38,850 nucleotides of DNA, from contig JAJTFY010000033.1 in NCBI GenBank assembly GCA_021299175.1, forward strand, positions 1-38,850, written 5' to 3'. This document shows positions 14,772-24,700 of this stretch, piece by piece (position 1 is the stretch's first letter; each line of letters begins with the position of its first letter). This stretch comes from Chitinophagaceae bacterium (lineage in GTDB: Bacteria > Bacteroidota > Bacteroidia > Chitinophagales > Chitinophagaceae). A program made the translations under genes and the position numbers. Under the pieces are notes generated by a model that saw only the letters and a program-made list of their open reading frames with translations, was not told the origin of the DNA and searched no databases.

Positions 14772-16466
14772 ATGGGCAGCACTAAAAATACTTTCGATGT
14801 TATCGTTATTGGATCAGGCTTGAGTGGCGGCTGGGCTGCTAAAGAATTTACCGAGAAAGGACTAAAAACCCTGGTCCTTGAGCGGGGCCGTGAGGTAAAG
14901 CACCTGCGTGATTATCCAACGACCAACATGATGCCCTGGGAATTTCCACACAGGAATGAAATCCCGCAAGATGTAAAGGATGCCAATCCTGTGATCAGCA
15001 AATGTTATGCTTTCAGAGAAGATGCAGCGCATTTTTTTGTAAAAGACAATGAGCATCCCTACACCCAGGAAAAACCTTTTGATTGGATTAGGGGCTATCA
15101 GACCGGAGGCAAATCCTTGATGTGGGCCCGTCAAACACAGAGATGGAGTCCGTTTGATTTCGAAGGTCCAGCCCGTGATGGCTTTGCCGTAGACTGGCCT
15201 ATCCGTTACAAAGACCTTGCTTCCTGGTACAGTTACGTGGAAAAATTTGCCGGCATTTCAGGCAACCGCGATAATATTGCCTCCCTTCCTGATGGTGAAT
15301 TCTTACCACCGTTGGAACTCAGTTGCGTAGAAAATTATTTCAGTGGTGTTGTGAAGCAGCATTTTGAAAACAGGCATGTCATCTACGGAAGGTGTGCACA
15401 CCTTACCGTTCCACAAAAAATCCATTTGGAACAAGGAAGGGCACAATGTCAAAAACGCAACCTTTGCCAGCGCGGATGTCCGTTTGGTGGATATTTCAGC
15501 TCCAATTCGGTAACCCTTCCATGGGCTGAAAAAACCGGAAACCTGACCATGGTTTCAGATGCCATTGTGCATTCGATCATCTATGATGAGAAAAAAGGAA
15601 AAGCTTCCGGTGTAGCAGTCATTGATGCCAAGACGCACAAGGCTACAGAATATTTTGCCAGGGTTATATTCGTCAATGCGGCTGCACTCAATTCCAACCT
15701 GATCCTGCTTAACTCCACCTCAAACCGTTTTCCCAATGGATTGGGGAATGACAATGGGTTGTTGGGTAAATATGTGGCCTTCCACAATTACAGGGCAAGG
15801 GTCTCAGGTAAATATGACGGATTCCTAGACAAAACAACTGACGGAAGAAGCCATACCAGTGCCTATATTCCGAGGTTTCGCAACGTAGAAAAACAAGAAA
15901 CGGACTTCCTCCGTGGCTATGCGGCAGGATTTTCTGCCAACCGTGGCATCAAAAGGAATACCGATGGTTTTGGAATAGAATTGAAAAACAATTTGGAGAA
16001 AAAAGAACTCGGGCTTTGGAACGTGGGCTCACACATGATGGGAGAAACCATCCCCAAGGAAAGTAATTATGTTGCGCTCGACAAAAACAAAAAAGACGAA
16101 TGGGGTATGCCCTTGTTAAGCATCAGTGTTGACTATGACAACAACGATGATAAAATGGTCAAGGATTATCTGGAACAAATGACCTTGATGTTTGAAAAAG
16201 CAGGCTTCCAGGACATCACCACTACAGATTCAAAACAGGCACCAGGTCTGGACATCCATGAAATGGGTGGTGTACGAATGGGACACGATACCAAGACTTC
16301 CCTGCTCAACAAATGGAACCAACTTCATGGATGCAAAAATGTTTTTGTTACTGACGGATCCTGTATGACTTCCACTTCAACACAAAACCCATCTCTCACC
16401 TATATGGCGTTGACGGCCAGGGCAGCGGATTATGCCATGAGTGAGATGAAGAAGGGGAATTTGTAA
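14772..16466 (+). CDS. GMC-family FAD oxidoreductase (catalytic subunit of sugar/polyol dehydrogenase)
   Basis: Flavin-dependent dehydrogenase, probably oxidising a sugar, glycoside or polyol in the periplasm. From the ATG at 14772 (MGSTKNTFDVIVIGSG) it has 564 residues. The N-terminal dinucleotide-binding motif is VIGSGLSGGWAAKE. A mid-protein cysteine cluster NLCQRGCPFGG follows, and the C-terminal GMC region includes HEMGGVRMGHD and QNPSLTYMAL. It has no signal peptide of its own, which fits co-export with the Tat-tagged subunit 14219-14749. An earlier start at 14706 would overlap that gene and is less likely. A cytochrome c subunit, present in the gluconate/glucoside dehydrogenase complexes I know, is not adjacent. 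Substrate unknown; a glucoside 3-dehydrogenase is one possibility. Confidence 0.92.
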   Translation: MGSTKNTFDVIVIGSGLSGGWAAKEFTEKGLKTLVLERGREVKHLRDYPTTNMMPWEFPHRNEIPQDVKDANPVISKCYAFREDAAHFFVKDNEHPYTQEKPFDWIRGYQTGGKSLMWARQTQRWSPFDFEGPARDGFAVDWPIRYKDLASWYSYVEKFAGISGNRDNIASLPDGEFLPPLELSCVENYFSGVVKQHFENRHVIYGRCAHLTVPQKIHLEQGRAQCQKRNLCQRGCPFGGYFSSNSVTLPWAEKTGNLTMVSDAIVHSIIYDEKKGKASGVAVIDAKTHKATEYFARVIFVNAAALNSNLILLNSTSNRFPNGLGNDNGLLGKYVAFHNYRARVSGKYDGFLDKTTDGRSHTSAYIPRFRNVEKQETDFLRGYAAGFSANRGIKRNTDGFGIELKNNLEKKELGLWNVGSHMMGETIPKESNYVALDKNKKDEWGMPLLSISVDYDNNDDKMVKDYLEQMTLMFEKAGFQDITTTDSKQAPGLDIHEMGGVRMGHDTKTSLLNKWNQLHGCKNVFVTDGSCMTSTSTQNPSLTYMALTARAADYAMSEMKKGNL

Positions 16467-16483
16467 ATGAATAGGAAGTTAAT

Positions 16484-16510
16484 CCGATTGGATTCGCATC
16501 CTAAAGCTAT
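16484..16510 (-). repeat. Weak tRNA-Arg-like fragment
   Basis: CCGATTGGATTCG (16484-16496) is identical over 13 bases to the T-arm/acceptor part of the tRNA-Arg gene and in the same orientation. After a gap of a few bases, TCCTAAAGCTA resembles the anticodon-arm part (ACCTACAGCTT). It lies just past the stop of the TIM-barrel gene. Chance similarity is quite possible. Confidence 0.35.
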
Positions 16511-16522
16511 GGCCTAAAATGT

Positions 16523-17389
16523 TTAGTTGGCTCTCATTACATTCACTTGATCCATTGTTTTTTCTACCAAAAGTTTGTTTCCTTTTAGGTTATAACATTG
16601 AATACCTATAGGAATATTCAACCCAAGGTCAATGGCAACATATTTCACAAGTCCTTTTACATCGAAGCTGCCCTCACCAAGTGGAAGTATATAGTCACCC
16701 CAGATATTGGTTTTTGAAGAAATGATATTGTTTGCACCGTTGATGCTCATCATTTTAAGATATGGTGCAAGGCTTTCAAGTTGTTTTTTTAACGTTGCCC
16801 GCTTATCCATATTGGTTGTTGCCAACCAATGGCATAAGTTAAAAGTCAATCCCAAATTGCTTTTGTTTGCTTTTTTTGCGATCCTTACAGCATGATCAGT
16901 TTTCTCCACATAAAAATTCAAATGCGGATAAATAGCAACTTGCAGACCTGATTCATCTGCCAAATCTGCCAAATTCCTGAGCAAGTGAATGGCCTTTTTA
17001 TCAACTCCTTTATCAGTAGAGTGAAGAGATAAACCATTTTTTTTAATGATATAAAGACAAATGATGGTGCCGGAACCTTTCAACTGTTTAATAGCATCGA
17101 TCAATTTGGGGTCGAGTTCTGGTTCATCCAGATTAAGCTTTGTGTAGAGGGATGATGGTTTAAAACCAAGATTTAAAATGGCCTTGAATTTTTCATTGAA
17201 ATGATCAAGCTCAAAAATTTCTATACCATTAAACCCAGAAGCCTTGATGAGCTTAACCTTTTTTTCAAATGAATTGTATTCAGCATCATTGGAGAGTGCA
17301 CTCTCAAAAACGAAAAAATCATTTGAAATCCTTTGTGAATAGGTAAACCGACAGGCCATCAACACAGTGATCAGCATTAAATACTTCAT
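16523..17389 (-). CDS. Periplasmic TIM-barrel protein, sugar phosphate isomerase/epimerase family
   Basis: Protein of 288 residues with a signal peptide (MKYLMLITVLMACRFTYSQ) and an AP-endonuclease-2/xylose-isomerase-like barrel. Visible pieces are IKASGFNGIEIFELDHF (about 49-65), a His-containing strand VAIYPHLNFYVEKTDHAV, LGLTFNLCHWLA and the final GEGSFDVKGLVKYV. Metal-binding residues are plausibly the conserved Glu and His in these strands. In Bacteroidota such secreted proteins often accompany GMC dehydrogenases and 3-keto-glycoside metabolism, and one lies convergently next door. The DNA looks more A/T-rich than genes to its left. It is flanked by two tRNA-like fragments (16484-16510 and 17454-17495), so it may have been acquired separately. 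Exact reaction unknown. Confidence 0.75.
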   Translation of the reverse strand: MKYLMLITVLMACRFTYSQRISNDFFVFESALSNDAEYNSFEKKVKLIKASGFNGIEIFELDHFNEKFKAILNLGFKPSSLYTKLNLDEPELDPKLIDAIKQLKGSGTIICLYIIKKNGLSLHSTDKGVDKKAIHLLRNLADLADESGLQVAIYPHLNFYVEKTDHAVRIAKKANKSNLGLTFNLCHWLATTNMDKRATLKKQLESLAPYLKMMSINGANNIISSKTNIWGDYILPLGEGSFDVKGLVKYVAIDLGLNIPIGIQCYNLKGNKLLVEKTMDQVNVMRAN

Positions 17390-17453
17390 GAAATAAATCT
17401 AACAAAAAAGAAACAGTAAATAGCTTTTTTATAGCATTAAAGATGGAATATGC

Positions 17454-17495
17454 GATCCAGATTGGATTCGAATCAATCACCTAGAGCTTAGAAGG
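17454..17495 (-). repeat. Truncated tRNA-Arg 3' fragment (probable attachment site, distal copy)
   Basis: 38 of 42 bases equal the 3' part of the tRNA-Arg(TCT) gene at 25212-25253, in the same orientation. It runs from the acceptor 3' strand through T-arm and variable region to the anticodon loop. The 5' half of the tRNA is absent. It begins directly after the stop codon of the DUF819 gene. A 3'-end tRNA duplication of this kind is the usual scar of integration into a tRNA gene. Differences are at 17459, 17473, 17478 and 17484; the one at 17473 breaks a T-stem pair, so it is not a functional tRNA. Confidence 0.85.
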
Positions 17496-18734
17496 TCAAA
17501 AAGTAACCCATTGAAACAATGCCCCCGTGATCAAATTTGCATAATTGCCGATTATATTGCTGAGCACACCAAGGATGATTCCAAGTGAAGTCAATCCGAG
17601 GTGAAATGAAGCTGCGACAACAGAAGCTGAAGCTGGCCCTCCAATATTGGCTTGGCTACCTATGGCAATGTAATGCCAGGGGGCTTTCATCAATTTTGCT
17701 CCAACAATCAAAAAAAACAGGTGCATCAAAAGCCACAAGATCCCAATGATTAAAAAAGAATAATTCAATTGAATATTGCCTAACTCTAGTTGCGAACCTA
17801 TTGAAGCGATGACAAAGAATAACATGGTATTTCCCAGTTTTGTCCAAAATTGAATTCCATTTTTAAACAGGTTGGTCAATGATAAAACCAATCCGAATGA
17901 AGTGGAAAATAAAATCAGCCAAAATGACTTTTTTTCAAGAAAGGAAAAAGCATCAGCCTCATCCAATGAAAGTTTCGTCGTGAAATAGGTAGAACAAAAA
18001 TCAGAGGAAAGGATTACCAAGAGATAGACAAGACCCAATACAACACATCGAATGAAATAGGCAAAGTAAGTATTCTTCACAATGATTTCCTTTTCCTCCC
18101 TTTCATTTTCCATGAATGTAAAATCAGTCTGCTTTCTACCAGTGAGCCAACGATTGATGGGATGCTGAATTTTCACGGAATAGAGTAAAAAAAACATCCA
18201 GATATTTTGCAAAATGACATCAGCTGCAAGTGAAGTCAAAAAAAGGGATTCGCTGCTGCCGTATACTTCTTTCATACTGAGTAATCCAGGAGTACCATTG
18301 ATCCAACTACCCGCAATACAGACAAGCCCTCTCCAGGGTGATTGCTCACCAGCATCGGTTAAAATTACCGGATCAAATAAACCGTAAATAAACAAAGCAA
18401 TAGGACCTCCAACTACAATGCCCACCGTTCCAAACAGAAAGACTATCAATCCTTGGCGGGTAACTTTAAGTAGATCTGGAATATGAATGATGGAAGTCAG
18501 TAAAATAAGACTTAGCGGCAAAATTATATTCATGGACAGTTCCCGAATTGTATTTCCCTTATCTACAAAGCCCAGATTGGTTGCAATGGTTGGAAGTAAA
18601 TACAAAAGCAAAATGGGTGGAATCCATTGATATAGCTTTTTAAAAAATCCAAAAGACTTGGCGGATGACCAAGAAACAAATACAGTTATTGCGGCTAACA
18701 ATACTATGGAGGGTAAGGTTACGAGTGCATTCAT
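17496..18734 (-). CDS. DUF819 family membrane protein (putative permease)
   Basis: Polytopic inner-membrane protein of 412 residues with about ten hydrophobic segments in two halves. Family features are AGSWINGTPGLLSMKEVYGSS in the first half and IGSQANIGGPASASVVAASF in the second, which look like paired re-entrant helices of a transporter. DUF819 has no proven substrate in general. It lies 19 bases after the M20 amidohydrolase gene, so the two are probably cotranscribed and the permease may take up the hydrolysis product. The last codon abuts the truncated tRNA fragment. Confidence 0.82.
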   Translation of the reverse strand: MNALVTLPSIVLLAAITVFVSWSSAKSFGFFKKLYQWIPPILLLYLLPTIATNLGFVDKGNTIRELSMNIILPLSLILLTSIIHIPDLLKVTRQGLIVFLFGTVGIVVGGPIALFIYGLFDPVILTDAGEQSPWRGLVCIAGSWINGTPGLLSMKEVYGSSESLFLTSLAADVILQNIWMFFLLYSVKIQHPINRWLTGRKQTDFTFMENEREEKEIIVKNTYFAYFIRCVVLGLVYLLVILSSDFCSTYFTTKLSLDEADAFSFLEKKSFWLILFSTSFGLVLSLTNLFKNGIQFWTKLGNTMLFFVIASIGSQLELGNIQLNYSFLIIGILWLLMHLFFLIVGAKLMKAPWHYIAIGSQANIGGPASASVVAASFHLGLTSLGIILGVLSNIIGNYANLITGALFQWVTF

Positions 18735-18753
18735 TGATTTGATATTGACACCA

Positions 18754-20220
18754 TCAGTCTCTGTAATTTAAAGCAGGGGTTCGGTTTCCGATGAGTGGAA
18801 TGTATTTAAAATCTTCGCCACGTGCTTTCTTCCACTCCATCTTTGCCTTTTCAATAATTGTTTTGTCACTGAGCAGGTCAATACCCATTAAGGTCAGGGT
18901 TTTGGCAGCGACCATCATTCCCTTGGTTCCTATCTCGGTTCCACCTGACGCAACTGCTTGCCAGCTGTGCGAGGGGGTACCCGGAATCCAAGTTGCAGTC
19001 CTGAGACCAACTGTTGGAACGACCCAGCTGACGTCAGCAACATCTGTAGAGCCTCCTGAACGGTTATCGTCACTCAATTCCCTATATGGTTTGATTTTAG
19101 CTGCATCTGTCATTGAAGGTTTCTCACCTATAAACGATTGTTGAATTTTATTTCCAAATTCAACTTCACTTGAAGTGTATGTAACGCCACCCACTTTTGA
19201 AAGATTTTCATGCATGTGCCTGGAAAGAATATCAACGGGCAGCACTTCATAAACACCACCGATGATTTCATATTCCATCTTCGTACCAGTACCAAGAGCA
19301 GCGCCTTCAGCTGCATTTACAAGGCGGTCAAACAACCCCATGAGTACATCTCTGCGGGGATGTCTCATGTAGTAATATACCTCAGCAAAATCCGGAACCA
19401 CATTCGGAGCTTTTCCTCCATTGGTAATGATATAATGCATTCTGGTCTCAGAGGGTATATGCTCTCTCATCAAATTGGCCATAAAGTTCATTGTCTCAAC
19501 GCCATCCAAGGCAGAGCGTCCATTTTGTGGAGACGCAGCTGCATGGGCTGATGTACCTTTGAACCTGAATTTCGCTGTTTTATTGGCCAATGACGTGTAT
19601 GGATTAGCCTCATTTTTACTGTCCGGATGCCAATGCATCACCACATCCACATTATTAAAGAGCCCCTCTCGGGCCATGTAAACTTTTCCTGAACCACCTT
19701 CCTCTGCGGGTGTTCCAAATACTTTGATTGTGCCAGAAATTTTGTTTTTTTCAATATGATGCTTCAATTCAATGGCAGACGCAGCCGATGCCACACCAAA
19801 CAAGTGATGACCGCAACCATGGCCAGCTATCCCACCAAGAGATGATTTTTCTGGAGTGGCATCTTGAGAAAGTCCTGGAAGTGCATCAAACTCTGCCAAT
19901 ATACCAATGACTGGAGAACCAGATCCATATGTGGCAACAAAAGCTGTAGGTATTCCTGCAACACCTGAGTCTATGCTAAAACCCTGATCAAGTAAGACTT
20001 TTTTGAGCAGCGAAGAACTTTTGACTTCCTTGTATCCAACCTCTGCAAAATTCCAAATTTGAAGTGCCTGTTCTTTGTAATAATCGTATTGAACATCGAG
20101 ATTAGCAATAGCCTGATTTTTTTGTGAAATTGTCCCATCTACAATTGTTTTTTTCTGAGAAAAAACAAACAATTGAGCAGATAAGGCGAGCATCAAAAAG
20201 GTAATTTTTCTTCTGTTCAT
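18754..20220 (-). CDS. Periplasmic M20-family amidohydrolase (AbgB-like)
   Basis: Metal-dependent amidase/peptidase of 488 residues with a signal peptide (MNRRKITFLMLALSAQLFVFSQ). Metal-site motifs are GHGCGHH (about residues 133-139), TPAEEGGSGK and VMHWHPDS. The dimerisation domain contains GTSAHAAASPQNGRSALDG, and GGSTDVADVSW is characteristic of the aminobenzoyl-glutamate hydrolase subunit B branch. Relatives cleave p-aminobenzoyl-glutamate or other N-acyl amino acids; the substrate here is not known. The signal peptide is notable, since E. coli AbgB is cytoplasmic. It is separated from susD by a terminator and leads into the DUF819 permease gene. Confidence 0.88.
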   Translation of the reverse strand: MNRRKITFLMLALSAQLFVFSQKKTIVDGTISQKNQAIANLDVQYDYYKEQALQIWNFAEVGYKEVKSSSLLKKVLLDQGFSIDSGVAGIPTAFVATYGSGSPVIGILAEFDALPGLSQDATPEKSSLGGIAGHGCGHHLFGVASAASAIELKHHIEKNKISGTIKVFGTPAEEGGSGKVYMAREGLFNNVDVVMHWHPDSKNEANPYTSLANKTAKFRFKGTSAHAAASPQNGRSALDGVETMNFMANLMREHIPSETRMHYIITNGGKAPNVVPDFAEVYYYMRHPRRDVLMGLFDRLVNAAEGAALGTGTKMEYEIIGGVYEVLPVDILSRHMHENLSKVGGVTYTSSEVEFGNKIQQSFIGEKPSMTDAAKIKPYRELSDDNRSGGSTDVADVSWVVPTVGLRTATWIPGTPSHSWQAVASGGTEIGTKGMMVAAKTLTLMGIDLLSDKTIIEKAKMEWKKARGEDFKYIPLIGNRTPALNYRD

Positions 20221-20243
20221 TGAGCAGATGTTGGGTGATGATC

Positions 20244-20277
20244 AAATAAAAAACAAGGCTCCCCAAAATGGAGAGCC
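20244..20277 (-). terminator. Rho-independent terminator after susCD
   Basis: On the minus strand GGCTCTCC and GGGGAGCC (within 20257-20277) form an eight-pair stem with one G-U pair and a five-base loop ATTTT, followed by TTGTTTTTTATTTG. It separates the susC-susD transcript from the amidohydrolase-permease pair, unless read-through occurs. Confidence 0.8.
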
Positions 20278-20296
20278 CTGGTCATTGTAAAACAAT

Positions 20297-21703
20297 TTAT
20301 TGATTTACCTGTGTTTTTAAGTACAGATCAGGCAAGGGTTTGGGCAAATTAGGATTTGCATTGATTTCATTTTGAGCATAAATCACCCTCTCAGGATGTT
20401 TGGTAGCCGTTGGAGTAGTAAAAGGAATCGGAACATTCACATCGTTTTCAGCCTTACGCAACCTTCTTGCATCATTGAAAGGAAGAATGGTTCCATATAA
20501 TGAAACATAGCGTTCTTCAATGATTTCTCTCATCAATGCCTTGTCTGGGGTAAGTGTACCTCTATTTTCAATTCCACCAGCATTGAAATCAGCAGCAACA
20601 TATGGCTCATACAAAATGGTACCACCTGTGGCAGGTGCAGCTGCTAAACCAAGGTTTGTTTTCAATACAGCCCTTAGTTTGTTCAGCTGAAGCAGTCCCT
20701 CAGCAAATCCTACAGTTCTCAAGCCAGCTTCAGCAAGAATCAAGAGGTTCTCTTCATATGTCACCAAAGGCATGGGAGCATTTTTAGCAGCAACACCCAA
20801 TTCAGTAGATGCTGCAGTTCCTGTAATCTTATAGTATTTTAACCTGGCATCTTCATTGGTTTTGGTATTGTTCCTGTTGCCAACAGCAGCTGCTTTCATG
20901 AGGTTTTCATGCATATAAGAGCCTGCAGTAGCAAGGAAACCACCGCGCTGATCAATCAGTGTATTCAACAGGTTGAAATCACCATCCGCCACCAAGGCTG
21001 GAGGAATAAATTTCCATGACACATTCAAAGCATTGATACCATTTAGTGCAGCTGCATAGGCTTTGGCATAATCCCTTGTTTCCATAAAATACCTGGCTTT
21101 CAAAGTATACGCTACCCTCAACCACGTAGTACTTTTACCGGCAAAGAAAATATCATTTGAAATTACTGCGGCAGCAGATACCGCTGTCAAATCGATAATA
21201 GCCTCATCCAAAAGTTTTTGGATTCCAGCATAAACATCAACTTGCTTGTCAAATTTAGGAACAGGAAATGCATCATTGGCCCTTTCAGAAAAAGGAATGT
21301 CACCATAAAGGGCGGCAGCTGTACCCAATGCATTGGCTTCAATTATCTTGGTAATTCCTGAATAAGACTTGTTGTTGGGAAGTTTTTCCCTGATCACACT
21401 GGCTTGTTTTGCAATGCTTTGATAAATATATATCCAGGTATCGTTGGATTCTTCACCGGAAATACTGTATTCTCCTAAACTTTTGTAGAGAAGTGTAGCA
21501 CCCTTGTATTGCCCCATCCACATACCCGTAATACGCTGAATATGACTTACCTGAACGGTAATATTGGCCAATTCAATGCCTCTCAAAAGGGTTTCAGCAT
21601 TGACGGAAGTTGGGTTATTGGGGTCAACATTCTGACCTTCGTAAACTTTTGAGCAGGAAACCATCATTGTGGTAAAAACTGCTATGATGAATATTTTTTT
21701 CAT
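20297..21703 (-). CDS. SusD/RagB-family nutrient-binding outer-membrane lipoprotein
   Basis: Surface lipoprotein that forms the lid of a SusC transporter and binds its nutrient. It has 468 residues with signal peptide and lipobox MMVSC (lipidated Cys17). The helical TPR-like body of SusD proteins is visible (TLLRGIELANITVQVSHIQR, TTWLRVAYTLKARYFMETRD), and the C-terminal EERYVSLYGTILPFNDARRLRKAEND is typical. The DPNNPTS start of the mature protein places it in the nutrient-binding RagB/SusD subgroup with peptide or general substrates rather than classic starch SusD; this is inferred. It starts 22 bases after susC. Confidence 0.92.
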   Translation of the reverse strand: MKKIFIIAVFTTMMVSCSKVYEGQNVDPNNPTSVNAETLLRGIELANITVQVSHIQRITGMWMGQYKGATLLYKSLGEYSISGEESNDTWIYIYQSIAKQASVIREKLPNNKSYSGITKIIEANALGTAAALYGDIPFSERANDAFPVPKFDKQVDVYAGIQKLLDEAIIDLTAVSAAAVISNDIFFAGKSTTWLRVAYTLKARYFMETRDYAKAYAAALNGINALNVSWKFIPPALVADGDFNLLNTLIDQRGGFLATAGSYMHENLMKAAAVGNRNNTKTNEDARLKYYKITGTAASTELGVAAKNAPMPLVTYEENLLILAEAGLRTVGFAEGLLQLNKLRAVLKTNLGLAAAPATGGTILYEPYVAADFNAGGIENRGTLTPDKALMREIIEERYVSLYGTILPFNDARRLRKAENDVNVPIPFTTPTATKHPERVIYAQNEINANPNLPKPLPDLYLKTQVNQ

Positions 21704-21725
21704 GTTTGTGTTTTGAAGATTGCGA

Positions 21726-24700
21726 TTAGAAATTCAGTTTAACAGTAAACAACCAGGAACGTGTAGATGGGTTGGTGAAATATTCCTGACCAAAACCATT
21801 GTTTACACCAGACTGATTGACTTCAGGATCAAAGCCAACGATATCTGTCCAAAGGAATATATTTCTACCTGTCAATGAAAAACGCATTGAACTGAATTTG
21901 GTTGCTCTTTTGAAAGATGGTGTGCTGAGTGTATATCCCAGTGAAACTTCCCTCAACCTTGTCCAACTTGCATCTCCAATAAAAAATTCACGTATCGCTG
22001 CTGCACCAAGGCCAGCTCCCCTTGAGGTATACCATGCTTCATCCAAAAGCACATTTCCTTTGCCGTAATTTCCAATATTACCCCTTACTGTGGTTCCAGC
22101 AGGGAAAGAAACACCATTTACATTCTTCAATGTTTCAGTCAGTGTAATTTCTTTTCCAACATCTTCATGGGTTCCAAAATTATATAGCACTGATTTGGTT
22201 CCTTGAGAAATGTCTCCACCTTGAGCGGTTTCGAATAGGATATTGAAATCCAGGCTCTTGTAACTGGCAGAAATTCCTGCTCCTCCCCTCCACTCTGGGT
22301 TAGGATCTCCAATTACACCTTGTTCGTTGTCAACATTGGGAAAACCATTGGCATCCAAAATAAAATTCCCCTTGTCATCCCTTAACGCACGAGGGCCCCA
22401 AAGGACACCAAGCTGATATCCCTCAACTGCTCTTGAACTGACTGACTGAGAGGTCAAGTCAATTGTTCCTGTACCACTAAGGCTTATTACTTTGTTCCTG
22501 TTTCGGCTGAAATTGGTCAATACCTGAAGGTTGAAGTCTTTCTTTTTAAACAGATCATATTTCAGGTCGGCTTCAAAACCTTTGTTTTCCATGTTTGCCG
22601 CATTGCTGTACTGGCTGGTAAATCCACTGGAAGGTGGAAGGCCTACATTCAACAGGATATCTGTAGTTTTATTTTGATAGTAGGACATCGACAGACTCAA
22701 TTTGTTGTTCAAGAAACGCAAATCTGTTCCCAACTCCCACTCAGTCTTGACTTCAGGCTTGAGGTTGTCGTTTCCTTTCACATTGTCCAATCTGTATCCA
22801 CCGCCAAAATTGGTAGTAGCCAGACCATCATCGTAAGCATTGTAAACACCGGTTTCATAAGTGGTTACAAAATTATAGGCAGTTGGCTGAACACCAACCT
22901 TACCCCATGCTGCCCTTATTTTACCAAAGCTCAGGAAACGCTCATTTTTAAATGCAGGCAACTTGCTGAATTGCCATGCTACGTCTGCTGAAGGGTAGAA
23001 GAAGTTTTTGCTGATGGTTGAGGCGGCCTCTAAAGCCCCTGACACGTTCACAAACAATTGGTCTTTGTACTCAAGGTTTGCAGTAGTGTAACCACGGTTG
23101 GAACTTCTGTGTAGGAGACTGTTGATGACATTTGTATTGGCATCTGAAGAAAGAATGAAGTTTTGAAGATTGATATTATCCAAAAAATTCTTGGCTTCGG
23201 CATAGAGGATATCTCTCCTGCGGTCATTGGCATTTGCTCCAACAATCAAAGTACCTTTTAAATCTTCAGTCAGGTATGATGTTGCCCTTGCAATCAAATC
23301 GATATTCTTCTCAACTTCACCAATTTTTTCATTCCTGTAAGTGCCCACAGACCTTTCTCCAGCTGATCCGACAGGGAAAAAATATACCCTTCCGTCATTG
23401 CTGGCATCGATGCCACTTCTCAGGATAAGGTCTAACCAAGGAAATGGGTTTGACGAAACCTCAGAGGATATAAGAAAACGGTTTACATTCGAATTGGCAG
23501 TTTGGTTATAAATGGTCCAAAGGGGGTTATTGAAAGTAGGCTGAACGTTGTCACCCAGGTACCGACGGTAAGACCTGTGCCTGTTCCTGAATTCAACACC
23601 ATTGTTATCAAAATAACTTCCTATGTAATCTGTATTGTCAAAATCTGGAGCAGTCCTGAGCAATCCAAGGTACAAGCCAGCAGTATTTGAATTGTTTTGT
23701 ATCCTGTCAGACTTTACATTGATGAATGCAGCTTTATTGCTGAATTTGATGTATTTGCCAAAATTATGATCAGAATTGAAGCGAACAGAATTACGTACAT
23801 AATTGCTGTTGGCTCTCATTATACCAGTTTGGTTTAAATTTTCAAGCCCAAGGAAGAACTTAGACTTGTCATTCCCACCGCTAAGGGAAAGTGAATTTTG
23901 CCAAAAATGACCTTTCCCAAATACCCCATCAAAATTTTTATCAGCATATGTGTTCTTGCTGTTTTTGCCTCCATGAACATTTGCAGCTGTTCCTGGTGCT
24001 ACAGCGTAGTATTTGTTACCCGTTTGATAACCCTGGAAATAAGCTGTTCCAGATACAACATCAGCACCCCCTAGACGTTCAGCAATTTTATCACCCCATG
24101 AGTTGGTGGCGGTAGCACTGTATCGTCCTGCAGCCCCTTGACCAAAAGTATTTTGCATAGGATGTTTCCTATTGATCTCATCCACAGAATATGAGGAGCT
24201 GAATGAAATGTTTAATGCCCCTGACTTCCCTTTTTTTGTGGTGATTACAAGCACACCATTTGCAGCCCTAGAACCCCACAAAGCAGAGGCTGATGCTCCT
24301 TTTAATACCTGAATGCTTTCAATGTCATTTGCATTGATATCATTGAGCCTGGATTGCTGAACAACACCGGTACCGGTTGAGCTGGATCCATTTCCATGAA
24401 TCTCTGAATTACTAATGGGAACACCATCCAAAATAATCAATGGCTCAGAAGAACCTGTGATGGTATTGGCACCCCTGATTCTGATGTTTGCACCTGCGCC
24501 AGGATCACCGGTTGACCTGGTGATTGAAACCCCCGATGCTTTACCTGCCATTCCCTGTAAAAGACCGGTTTCACCTGAACGAACAACTTCTGGAGCACCA
24601 ATTTTTGAACTGGCTGTACCAAATTTGTCTGCTTTTTCTTGAAAACCAAGAACAGTTACCACTACATTTTCAAGTTCTGCTGTAGCAGGCTTCAAAATGA

